A stretch of DNA of 64,000 nucleotides from DASSFG01 sp035550375 (GTDB lineage: Bacteria > Planctomycetota > Planctomycetia > Pirellulales > JAICIG01), in the NCBI GenBank assembly GCA_035550375.1, contig DASZPH010000057.1, positions 181,096-245,095 on the forward strand. Direction: 5' to 3'. Position 1 is the stretch's first letter. Each line of letters begins with the position of its first letter. The notes beneath the pieces were generated by a model, which saw only the letters and a list, made by a program, of their open reading frames with translations, was not told where the DNA came from and searched no databases. Both the position numbers and the translations under genes were made by a program. Shown piece by piece: positions 25,063 to 33,585 of this stretch.

Positions 25063-27570
25063 TTAGTGGTTGAACAAAAACTCCTTCGTGTTCACCAGAG
25101 CCCACAAAATGTCTTCGTAGGCCTGCTGCTTGTTCTCCACGCGGTTAACGTGGGCCAGCGCCACCGACATCTCGTCGGCCACTGGCGGGCGCGAGAACAC
25201 GGCCAGGTAGAGCCAGCGCACCTTTTCCTCCGGGGTGCGCTTCGCGTCCTGCGCCAGCAGCGCGGCTCGACCCTGCCCATTAGATAGTTTGGCCTGGATT
25301 TCCGAGGAGTTCAACAGGTGCAGGCTTTGGGCCAGGTTTGCTTCCTGCGACCGCTCGCACTCGCAAGCGCTCGAGCCTTCTGGCCGGCCGAAAACGGTCA
25401 AGAAGTAATTGTTCGCGCCGTTGTCGGGCAACTCGATGGCCCGCGTGCCCACGGGGAGCCCGTTGAACGAGGTACTCGATGCCGTCACCGAGTCGATGGC
25501 GTCGAGCAGCACTTCGGCCGTCAGCCGTTTCGGATAATACCGGGAGAAATTCTGCTTGTCGTTGACGTTGTACTGGTTCGGCTCGGCCGCGAGCTGGTAC
25601 GTGTTCGACTTGCAGATCGTCCGCAGCAGGTCCTTGAGGTCGAAATGGTGGGCGATGAAGTGTTCGGACAAGGCCGAGAGAAGTTCCGGGTTGGAGGCCG
25701 GGTTGGTCACCCGCATGTCGTCTTCCGGCTCGACGATGCCGCGGCTGAAGCAGTGCTTCCAGTAGCGGTTGACGAGCGCTTTGGCGAAGAACGGGTTCGA
25801 CGGATCGGCCATCCAATCGGCCAGCGATTGCCGCGGATCACGCTCTGCGGCCGGCTTGACCGGATCGGCACCCAGGCCGGTCGGAGAGAGCCGCTCACCC
25901 GTCTTGGGGTTCGTGGCGGCCGCCTCGCCGCGGCGATGGAAGATGCGCTGCTCTTCCGGCTCGAAGCCCGGCTTGCGGCCGACCTGCGAGAAGAAAGCAG
26001 CCATGCCGTAGTAGTCGCGCTGGCTCCATTTCTCGAACGGATGGTGATGGCAGCGGGCGCACTGGATGCGCAGCCCGAGGAACAACTGGGCGGTGTCTTC
26101 GACCTGCTGGTCGACCTCTTTCACCTCGCGATACCAGACCACGGGCGGGTTGTCCCCCAACTCGCCGCTGGCGGCCACGATTTCGCGCACGAACTGGTCG
26201 TAAGGCCTGTTCTCGTAAAGGGCGTCGCGAATCCAGCCGTGGAAGGCGTAAGAGCCTCGCGTGTAGTTGGGCGAGCGCCGCTTGTTACGCAGGATCGCGC
26301 TCCACTTGTTGGCGAAGTAGTCGGCGTACGACGGGCTGTCGAGCAGCCGGTCGATGAGCTTGTCTCGCTTGGCCGGGTCCTGGTCGGCCACGAAGGCCTC
26401 GGTCTCCTCCGGACTCGGCAATCGGCCAGACAGGTCGATCGACGTGCGACGAATGAAGGTGGCGTCGTCGCAAACGGCCGACGGCGGCACGCCGAGGGTC
26501 TTCAGCTTCTTGAAGACGAACTCGTCAATGAAGTTCTTCGCGGGCGGCAGATCGTTGACCGCGATGCCCAGGGGGAGCGTGGCGCGAAAGACGCCGACTT
26601 GCCCCTGATAACGGGCCATGATGGCCACGTCACCCGTGAGCTGGTGCGTCTTCACCAACCCGGTCGGCGAACATTCGGCCATCTCGCTGTCGTTGGAGTC
26701 GTAGGTCGCGACGCGCGTCACGTCTTCGATCGAGCCGTCGCTATAGTGGGCCAGCGTCACGATCTGCTGCACGCCGCCCCGCTGCATCGACCGCTGGCCG
26801 GGAATGACCTCGATGCGGACGACCTTCGGATCGTCGGCGTTGCCGTAGGGCATGCCCTGCGCAATCCAGCGGCGAACGAGCTTGTATTCGTGCGAGTCGG
26901 CGTCCATCCGCTGGCCGCCCCCGTGCGGGGCGGCGTTGATCGGTTTCAGCAGAAGCAGGCTGCGGTCGGGATCGCCGGGGAACAGGCGCCGCCCACGCCC
27001 CTCTTTGACCAGGTGTTCATAATCTTCGCCCGGCTCGAAACCAAGCAGCGAGAGCTTGAAACCGTTCTGGCCGCTCGCCTTGCCGTGGCAGCCACCTCCA
27101 TTGCAGCCCAACTTGGTGAAGATCGGCACGATCTGGTTGGGAAAATTGATCGGCGTGTCGTGGACCGTGTTGGTGACCGCCAGGTTGACGGTCGCCCGAT
27201 TCTCGCCCAGCGTGGCGGTGACGGTGACCTGCCCGTCGGTGATGGGGAGCACCAGACCGCTCGCGTCGACCGTGACGATGCCGGGCGGGCTGGTTTCGTA
27301 GGCCACCTCGCCCGTGACATCACGGACCTGGCCGGAACTGAATTGTCCGCTTACCAGCAGTTGCTGCTGCGAATCTTTTCCACGAAGCGTGGCAACTTTT
27401 CCGTCCGGGAATCCCGTTTCGACCGTCAGGCGAACCAGCGCGCCGGGATCGCCCAGTCCGGGGGCGTCGACCCTGCTGGGAGCCGAATCGGCGAAAGAAG
27501 TCAGGGGATAGCACAGCAGCAGCAACAAGGCGGCGGCCGGGTAGCAAAAGCGGCGCACGGGGAGAGTCAT
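25063..27570 (-). CDS. DUF1549/DUF1553 planctomycete cytochrome-type protein with Big-like domain
   Basis: The product has 835 residues with a signal peptide (AALLLLLCYPLTSFADS). After a Big2-like Ig domain (about 35-130), residues about 145-230 hold the family's GCNGGGCHG motif, a haem-like CX4CH pair. Another Ig-like stretch follows (about 245-335), then DUF1549 (about 345-555) with a second motif CARCHHHPF, and DUF1553 to the C-terminus (SLADWMADPSNPFFAKALVN, AEVLLDAIDSVTASSTSFNG, NLAQSLHLLNSSEIQ). This architecture is characteristic of planctomycetes. The function is unproven, but the motifs suggest a periplasmic c-type cytochrome. It is the first gene of the operon leading into the PPC and WD40 genes. 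The usual DUF1501 partner is not adjacent. Confidence 0.92.
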   Translation of the reverse strand: MTLPVRRFCYPAAALLLLLCYPLTSFADSAPSRVDAPGLGDPGALVRLTVETGFPDGKVATLRGKDSQQQLLVSGQFSSGQVRDVTGEVAYETSPPGIVTVDASGLVLPITDGQVTVTATLGENRATVNLAVTNTVHDTPINFPNQIVPIFTKLGCNGGGCHGKASGQNGFKLSLLGFEPGEDYEHLVKEGRGRRLFPGDPDRSLLLLKPINAAPHGGGQRMDADSHEYKLVRRWIAQGMPYGNADDPKVVRIEVIPGQRSMQRGGVQQIVTLAHYSDGSIEDVTRVATYDSNDSEMAECSPTGLVKTHQLTGDVAIMARYQGQVGVFRATLPLGIAVNDLPPAKNFIDEFVFKKLKTLGVPPSAVCDDATFIRRTSIDLSGRLPSPEETEAFVADQDPAKRDKLIDRLLDSPSYADYFANKWSAILRNKRRSPNYTRGSYAFHGWIRDALYENRPYDQFVREIVAASGELGDNPPVVWYREVKEVDQQVEDTAQLFLGLRIQCARCHHHPFEKWSQRDYYGMAAFFSQVGRKPGFEPEEQRIFHRRGEAAATNPKTGERLSPTGLGADPVKPAAERDPRQSLADWMADPSNPFFAKALVNRYWKHCFSRGIVEPEDDMRVTNPASNPELLSALSEHFIAHHFDLKDLLRTICKSNTYQLAAEPNQYNVNDKQNFSRYYPKRLTAEVLLDAIDSVTASSTSFNGLPVGTRAIELPDNGANNYFLTVFGRPEGSSACECERSQEANLAQSLHLLNSSEIQAKLSNGQGRAALLAQDAKRTPEEKVRWLYLAVFSRPPVADEMSVALAHVNRVENKQQAYEDILWALVNTKEFLFNH

Positions 27571-28009
27571 GCGTGGCTCCTTCCGAGGCAGGAACTTTGA
27601 TTAGGGAAGAGGAACCTAAAGGCGGGTCACGCGAAGATTATCGCATCAACGGGCATTGATTGCAACAGGACGCATCAACAAACGGTGATGCGACTTGAGA
27701 CGGTTTTGACCGGGGGTTGGGGGAGTTGCGTCCAAAGCCTGGCTGCCAGCGCGCGCCGCTTGAGCGTCTCTACGTTTAATTCAGGGCGGGGCACTCACGA
27801 TCGTAGCGCGGAGCGACCTTTCCGGTCGTCTTGGCGCCCGGGCCTGGCAGGCATCCATCCGACAGCACCGGTCCTGATTTTGCTGACGGCTATTCAGGCA
27901 GGGCGACCTGGGTATTCAGGCAGGGCGGGGCCGATCGCCCCAGGGGGTGCCGGGTGGGCGTCGCCCGCCAGTTGAGTTACATGGTTGGTCTACTTCGCCA
28001 CCGCTTCCC
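27571..28009. other. Divergent intergenic region upstream of the DUF1549 operon
   Basis: This 439 bp region separates the minus-strand DUF1549 operon from the plus-strand sulfotransferase gene. It holds a repeat cluster at 27642-27692 (described separately) and a direct repeat TATTCAGGCAGGGCG around 27891-27926. No gene with coding character was found. Confidence 0.5.
27642..27692. promoter_or_regulatory. Possible operator: repeated CGCATCAAC with an inverted copy
   Basis: CGCATCAAC occurs at 27642-27650 and again at 27671-27679. The second copy forms a perfect 7 bp inverted repeat with TGATGCG at 27686-27692 (8 nt spacer). The cluster lies 72-122 bp upstream of the DUF1549 gene start at 27570, where a regulator binding site would be expected. 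No regulator gene is adjacent, so the cognate protein is unknown. Confidence 0.35.
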
Positions 28010-28774
28010 ATGAGAGTCGACGGGAACTTTGCTCTCTTTCAGGAAACGCGGCCCGCGGTCATGGTCGTCTCGCACGAGCGGTCGGGAACCCATTTCCTGA
28101 TGAACGCCCTGGCCTCGTGCTACGGGTACGTCAGCTCTCCGTGGATCGATTTCGACCGGCCCACGTTCAACATCAACTACTTCTACGCCTCCGAGGTCCG
28201 AGAGGTGCTGCTGGCGATTGCCGATCGGCCGATGGCAAACGTCGTCAAGTCGCACCATAGCGTCGAGTTCTTTGCCGGCCAGTTGGAGCGGCTCACCGAG
28301 CGTTACGTCTTGTTCGTCATCTGCCGCGATCCGGTGGGGGTTATGGACTCCTTCTGGCGATTCATCCACCAATGGCCCTGGGCGGAGGGCCCCAAGACGC
28401 TGGACGCGAAGAGTTTCGCGGCGGCCGAACCGTGCGGCCGCCTGCTGCGGTACCAGATGCGTCAACACAGCGACATGCTGCACCGCTGGTCGGCACACGC
28501 CGAGGGATGGCTGGCCGCGGCCCAGAAGCTGTCTCGCGTGGTAATCGTGCGCTACGAAGACCTCGACTCAAACTTTGAGGCGACCATACGCGGGTTCGCC
28601 GAGCATCTTGGCCGGGCGCCGGCGTCGATCGTCCGACCGGCGCGAGACTACAACGTGATTCCCGGCGGCCCTCGCGACCCGACGGGCAACGGATCGTCGA
28701 CGGACCTGGCGGCGCTGCGACAACTTTGCCTCGAACGTGTCGGGCCGACCATGTCCAGACTGGGCTACGCCTGA
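28010..28774 (+). CDS. Sulfotransferase family protein
   Basis: The product has 254 residues. It matches PAPS-dependent sulfotransferases: the 5'-phosphosulfate loop is seen in HERSGTHFLMNAL (about 23-35), the 3'-phosphate-binding region in ICRDPVGVMDSFWRF (about 104-118), and VRYEDLDSNFEATIRGFAEHLG is the usual C-terminal helix pair. It lacks a signal peptide and is predicted cytoplasmic. These enzymes sulfate small molecules or glycans. Sulfated polysaccharides are common in planctomycetes, but the acceptor cannot be named. ATG 28010 was chosen because the domain begins about 20 residues later; no strong Shine-Dalgarno is visible. Confidence 0.85.
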   Translation: MRVDGNFALFQETRPAVMVVSHERSGTHFLMNALASCYGYVSSPWIDFDRPTFNINYFYASEVREVLLAIADRPMANVVKSHHSVEFFAGQLERLTERYVLFVICRDPVGVMDSFWRFIHQWPWAEGPKTLDAKSFAAAEPCGRLLRYQMRQHSDMLHRWSAHAEGWLAAAQKLSRVVIVRYEDLDSNFEATIRGFAEHLGRAPASIVRPARDYNVIPGGPRDPTGNGSSTDLAALRQLCLERVGPTMSRLGYA

Positions 28775-28838
28775 AGGACAAGCAGCAGGCACGCTCTGTC
28801 GTGCCGTCGCCTCGCACCGAGGGATTAACCAACTCCCC

Positions 28839-29309
28839 ATGCCTGCTTTCCGATACCGGTTTCAAGGCGGGCCCTTCGAAGGACTGCGCGAGTTCTCGAG
28901 AATGCTCGGTGAATGGGTGGTCCTTTTCGCCGACGAACGCCAGCAACCGGCGAGCATGCAGTCGGCGTTCGCCTTGGTCGGCTACCGGCAGGATGCCGAC
29001 GGCGGTGGACACGTTTATCGCTTTCGGCATTGTCTGACGCCCGCTCTGCGGCGGTTCTATGTCGAATACGCCGATGGGCCGTTTCAAGGCGCTGAGGTCT
29101 CGGTCCTCCCGGCGATCTGGTTGCCCGTTGAGCTGATTCGGCCTCTCGACGCCCAGGCACGCGCCATAAGAGAACCGGACGCCCTTCGCTCGGATGCCCG
29201 CCGCGCCGTTTACCTAGCGCACTACCAGCGGCGAGATTCGGAAGGCAATAAGTATCACCTCTGCAAAATCACGCGCGCGATCACGGCCGAGCCGGGGCGA
29301 GCGGCCTGA
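28839..29309 (+). CDS. Conserved-looking small protein of unknown function
   Basis: The product has 156 residues and lies 64 bp after the sulfotransferase on the same strand. I do not recognise the family. The first 95 residues read as a compact mixed alpha/beta domain (FRYRFQGGPFEGLREFSRM, ALVGYRQDADGGGHVYRFRH, FYVEYADGPFQGAEVSVLPA), in which a 'F-GGPF-G' element appears twice, perhaps two related halves. The tail is charged. GAGGG lies 15 or so bases upstream of the ATG, which is far for a ribosome binding site. Codon use resembles the neighbours. Confidence 0.65.
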   Translation: MPAFRYRFQGGPFEGLREFSRMLGEWVVLFADERQQPASMQSAFALVGYRQDADGGGHVYRFRHCLTPALRRFYVEYADGPFQGAEVSVLPAIWLPVELIRPLDAQARAIREPDALRSDARRAVYLAHYQRRDSEGNKYHLCKITRAITAEPGRAA

Positions 29310-29346
29310 GTTTTTCGGAAGAACCGCGGTTGCACTGACCGGGGAA

Positions 29347-32300
29347 TCAATGTTTTGGCGAACGAAGAGGATTGTCCGCACGGTCTAGCTGGTTGACGAG
29401 CACGACGACGTTGCTCGGCAAGGGCTGGGAGCCGAGAAGACGCTGGGACTCGGCACGGAAGGCCTGCCAGGTGTCGCCTCCGGCGCGACAGCAGGCCAAA
29501 GCGGCAAGCGTCACCAGGTCTTCGCCGGCCAGGTCGCCTCGCACCGTCCTGATGAGCATAGCGCGGTCGACGTCCGCGGGGTCCGAAACGATCGCCCGCG
29601 CCAGCTCGTAGGCGAGCTTCGATTCCGGCGACTTGGCCGCTTGAGGAGCGAGCAAATCCAAGAGCGAACCCGCGGCCGCCGCATCATCGCGGTCGGCAAG
29701 CGCGGCATAAAGGACGGCCGTAAACGCGCCTGCGTCATCGGGTGATTTTTTCAGGGTCGCCACGGCATCCTCTACGGCAGGCTGGCAGAGCTTGCGAGCG
29801 TTGCCGATCAGTTTCTTCAGCTCCGCTTCGTTGGGCAGCATGCGGTCCGCTTCGGCAAGCGTCCAAAGCGAGCGGACCACGATGGCTTTGGCGGCACCCT
29901 GGAGCAACTCGGCGGTCTCCGGCTGCCTCCAAGCGAAATTGAGCTCGCTCATCGCTTCGAGATCGAGCTGACCGGCAAACGCGGACCGGAGAAGCTGCCA
30001 ATCGAACTCGACGTGCGCCAGCGCCGTCTTGTGGCGGCGCCGTGCCGCAAGTTGTTGTGCGTTTTCTGCTTCCCTGGCACCGGCCCGCTTGGCCGTCTTC
30101 TTGTGCAGTTCAGTCAGATCCGCCGGCAGCCTGGCCTTGGAATCAGCCAAGGCGGCGAACAGGCGCCCGGCCCGATCGTGGAGGGCCGCGTCGCCGAAGA
30201 GCATGGCTTGACCAGGCGCGAGCCATGCAACCGAAGTTGCCGCGGCGCCAAGGTGCTTGCGGACCGCTGCGATAAAGTCGTCCGCGGCCTTCTTGTACGT
30301 GGCCATCTTGGCGGACTCATCGCCCGTAAGCTCCTCCTCAGCCGGAAACACCATCGAAGCTACGTCGTAGACCCAGGCCGAGCCGCCGGGGCGTCGTCTA
30401 GCGGTGCCCGCGACGATCGTGTCGCCGTCCAGCCACCAGTCCAGGCGTTCGGGAGACAAGAGCCAGTCGAGCGCCTCGGTCACCGTCGCTTCGCGCAAGT
30501 CGAGGAAGGAAACCCGAACGCCACGGTCGCCGGTTAGCAGCTTCGCGTCGTCTAGGCTGCCCGGCAGCAGACGGAGCTGCATGCCGGCCGCTTTGGCAAC
30601 GGCGTCGAGCGCCACGTCGATCGCCTGGTCGCGCACAACCAGGTCGAGCCGCTTGTCGAGTGCGGGCACTCGCTTCGTCGCGGTGTGCACCCAATCGCGG
30701 TGGACGGCTTCCAGGGCGTCCATCGCTTCATTGGCCTTCGCGCTGTTGCCGGTCGCCGAAGCGAGGAGCCATGCCCATGCAAGCTGCGCGCCGGCGTCGG
30801 ATAGTTGGCCTGCTTTCTGCAGCGTGCGGGCCGCGTCGAGCGCCGCCTGAGCGGCGTCGTTCAAAGGTCCGCTTTGTTCGCCGAGAGCCACAGCCGCGAG
30901 CGAAAGCACACGCTGACCTTCGTCCTCCTTCAGATCACGGATTTCGAAGTCGGCAACAATCGACTCGCGCAGTTGCTTGACCAGTTTCGACCGCTCGACT
31001 GCGATGGGCGCCGCCGCCGCGACCGGCTTGCCCGCCATACGGCCCGATCTTCTCCCTCCGGCACCAACGGGACCCGCCAGGCCACGCCCCAGGGCGGCAC
31101 GCAACGCCGTCGCGCCTCCGCCCGCCGGGGTCATTGCGCGGTAGTAGCGCGCGTCGGCCGATTTCTTGGCTTCGAATGAAAAGCTGTCTGAACGCAAGCC
31201 ACCTAACCCCCCCGCAGTTCCGGCCGGGGCCAAACCGAGCTGCCGCGCTTCTAGCAGACCGTCCGTGTCGCCTTCGGGACCGAAAAAGCCCTCCCAGCGC
31301 GTGCCTTCGGGCAACGGCACGGGCACCAGCATCCGTCGCGGCGGTCGAGGCGAGTCGGCGGCCGGCGGTGAATCGGAGTCGACGGCCACAAAGCTGGTGT
31401 ACGGGCTCATGAGCCGGTATTGCAGGGCCAGTCCGGTCACTTCTTCTTCGACGGCCGGCGATCCTTGATAGTAGGTCTGTTGCATCAGGTCTTCGATCTT
31501 CTGCCTCGCCCACACCTTGGCCAACACGTCGTGGGCGGGCTCGTCTTGCGGCGCCTTGATGGCGAGCTGCCAGCTCGTCGGCTCGCCTTCCACCTCGCCG
31601 CTGACCGTAAGCAGAGAATCGCCTGAACCCGCGTAGCGGCCATAAACCACGACCGGTCTGCCCGCCCAGAGTTCGGGCAACCGGGCCGGATAAGTTTGCG
31701 AGACCTGCAAGCCCCCGTAGTCGATGCGCACCTTGGCAAGCTGGGCGCGCTGGATGCGCGTCATGATTTCTTCCGTCAGGCCGGCCGTCTCATCGTCGAG
31801 GCCCAGCGTGCGCCCCATGCCGCCGCCCTGCCGCGCGACGCCATCGACCAGAAACATGTTCGGCGACGAGCCGATACCCAGACACCAAAAGCGAATGCGG
31901 TCACCGCACTGTTTGCCCACGTGCTCAATGATCTCGGCCTCGTTGCCGATGTAGCCGTCGGTGAGCATGACAACGATCCGCATGCGTTCCTTGTCGAGCG
32001 GTTCGTCGATCGCCAGCTTCACGCCTTTAAGCATTTCGGTGCCGCCGGCGCCCTGCAGCCCCTCGGTGAAATTGAGCGCGCGGCCAATACTGGCCGCGTT
32101 CACCGGCACGGGCTGAGGAAAGAGTTTGTGTGCGTCGCCGGCGAAGGTAATGACCTGCACCGTATCGACCGCGCGGCAAAGCTTGAGCATGTTCTGCATC
32201 GCCTCGATAACTTTGGCCGTCGGCTGCCCCGACATCGAGCCCGAAACATCGACCAGAAACACCATCTCGCGGGGGGGCGATTTGGTCAGCCGCTCGTCCT

Positions 32301-33309
32301 CGCGCGGTTGGATCATGAGCATGAAATAGCCGCTACCCACGCGGCCGGCGTCGGCGGCCGACGCGTCGGTGTGGGCCAGCAGCGCCAGCTCAGGCTTCTT
32401 TCCGGAGACTTTATAGCGCAGCACAAAGTCTTTATTCGGAAGCCGGTCATCGGGCGAGAGCACGACCTTGGCCTGACGGTCGTCGGCCCGCTGCACGTCG
32501 GCCTTGTGGTTGGCCACCGACAGGTCTTGCACGGGCACGCCGGCGTCGAGTTTGACCGCCAACGAAATATCGTGCCCGCTGCGATGGCCCGGTTTGAGAA
32601 CGGGCGGATTAATGCGCGAGGCATCCGGCACCCGCGTGGTATCTGGCGTGGTGCCCGACGTCTTGCCCTGCAGCTCTGCCGGCAACGGAGAGGGCGAGCT
32701 CGTGGCGGAACCCGGGTTATAGCGCGGCCCGACCACCATGGGAAACCGGAACTCATAGCTGCCCAGGTCGTATTCCAAAACATCGACGTAGGAAATCTCG
32801 ATGACCACTTCCTGGCCAGGAGCGATGTTGCCGACCGATTGGGTGAAAATGTTGGGCCGCTCTTGCTCAAGCAGGGCCGCCGTTTGCCCCGCCAGCAGAG
32901 CCTGGTCGTAAATCTTCCTCGCCTCGGCCCGGCGTTTGATGAGGCCGACAATCCTGCGATCGCCCACGGTCATCGTCATGGCGTCGACGGCCGACGTGTG
33001 CGGCAAGGGGAAGACGTAAACCGCCTCGATCTTTTCCTTCAGCGGGTTGTGAAACGTTTGCTTAACGTTCACACGGGCGACGAACCCGGAGATGTCGGCA
33101 TTCACCTCGGTGTGTTTCAGCGGGCATTCGACCACCGTGCCATCGGGCTTCGCCACGCGCAGCGCGCCCTGCGTAACGTCTTTCTCTATTTCGGCTTGTG
33201 CTTGATCGGCTGCTGTAGAATCGGCCCGCAAGCGAGCGGGCGACAGCCAGCAACTGGCCAAAAGCAGGCACGAAGCACCGAAAGCCGACTTCTTGATATT
33301 GAGAAACAC
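29347..33309 (-). CDS. VIT and VWA domain protein with C-terminal STN-like region
   Basis: The product has 1320 residues from GTG 33309, chosen because GGAGA lies about eight bases upstream and the GTG begins a signal peptide (FLNIKKSAFGASCLLLASC). An upstream TTG at 33345 would add 12 polar residues. Residues about 40-170 form a VIT domain (VNVKQTFHNPLKEKIEAVYV, AEARKIYDQALLAGQTAALL, NIAPGQEVVIEISY). A VWA domain (about 340-500) starts MVFLVDVSGSMSG, an intact MIDAS DxSxS site. Residues about 905-985 (DVALDAVAKAAGMQLRLLPG, REATVTEALDWLLS) resemble an STN/secretin-type small domain. The C-terminal about 330 residues are helical. It is probably periplasmic. VIT/VWA proteins bind ligands through a metal site, and the partner is unknown. 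Confidence 0.9.
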   Translation of the reverse strand: MFLNIKKSAFGASCLLLASCWLSPARLRADSTAADQAQAEIEKDVTQGALRVAKPDGTVVECPLKHTEVNADISGFVARVNVKQTFHNPLKEKIEAVYVFPLPHTSAVDAMTMTVGDRRIVGLIKRRAEARKIYDQALLAGQTAALLEQERPNIFTQSVGNIAPGQEVVIEISYVDVLEYDLGSYEFRFPMVVGPRYNPGSATSSPSPLPAELQGKTSGTTPDTTRVPDASRINPPVLKPGHRSGHDISLAVKLDAGVPVQDLSVANHKADVQRADDRQAKVVLSPDDRLPNKDFVLRYKVSGKKPELALLAHTDASAADAGRVGSGYFMLMIQPREDERLTKSPPREMVFLVDVSGSMSGQPTAKVIEAMQNMLKLCRAVDTVQVITFAGDAHKLFPQPVPVNAASIGRALNFTEGLQGAGGTEMLKGVKLAIDEPLDKERMRIVVMLTDGYIGNEAEIIEHVGKQCGDRIRFWCLGIGSSPNMFLVDGVARQGGGMGRTLGLDDETAGLTEEIMTRIQRAQLAKVRIDYGGLQVSQTYPARLPELWAGRPVVVYGRYAGSGDSLLTVSGEVEGEPTSWQLAIKAPQDEPAHDVLAKVWARQKIEDLMQQTYYQGSPAVEEEVTGLALQYRLMSPYTSFVAVDSDSPPAADSPRPPRRMLVPVPLPEGTRWEGFFGPEGDTDGLLEARQLGLAPAGTAGGLGGLRSDSFSFEAKKSADARYYRAMTPAGGGATALRAALGRGLAGPVGAGGRRSGRMAGKPVAAAAPIAVERSKLVKQLRESIVADFEIRDLKEDEGQRVLSLAAVALGEQSGPLNDAAQAALDAARTLQKAGQLSDAGAQLAWAWLLASATGNSAKANEAMDALEAVHRDWVHTATKRVPALDKRLDLVVRDQAIDVALDAVAKAAGMQLRLLPGSLDDAKLLTGDRGVRVSFLDLREATVTEALDWLLSPERLDWWLDGDTIVAGTARRRPGGSAWVYDVASMVFPAEEELTGDESAKMATYKKAADDFIAAVRKHLGAAATSVAWLAPGQAMLFGDAALHDRAGRLFAALADSKARLPADLTELHKKTAKRAGAREAENAQQLAARRRHKTALAHVEFDWQLLRSAFAGQLDLEAMSELNFAWRQPETAELLQGAAKAIVVRSLWTLAEADRMLPNEAELKKLIGNARKLCQPAVEDAVATLKKSPDDAGAFTAVLYAALADRDDAAAAGSLLDLLAPQAAKSPESKLAYELARAIVSDPADVDRAMLIRTVRGDLAGEDLVTLAALACCRAGGDTWQAFRAESQRLLGSQPLPSNVVVLVNQLDRADNPLRSPKH

Positions 33310-33585
33310 GTCCGAGTCTCCGCTTGTCCAGTAAGATGCCGCCAACCCTTTGACGCCCGAGCGCGGAGAAAAGTTTCATGGTTTGAAGAAGAAGCTGGAC
33401 GATTTGTCCTTGCCCACTGGAGCGGGAAATGCGGTGCTCCTGGACTGGACACAGCACTAAGGTGGGCGATTCGGCGCTTGGATTGCGCAGCGGTAGCTTC
33501 TGGCCGACTACGGCAAGTTACCGCTGCGGTTTGTCGCGCAGTTCGCCAGAGACGACGTTGCAGGTTGCCTGCAACAGCGGCTAGA

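Noticed and set aside
22719..27600. Very long open frames on the plus strand opposite the PPC and DUF1549 genes
   Set aside because: They mirror real high-GC genes, have Arg/His/Gly-rich translations without motifs and lack ribosome binding sites.
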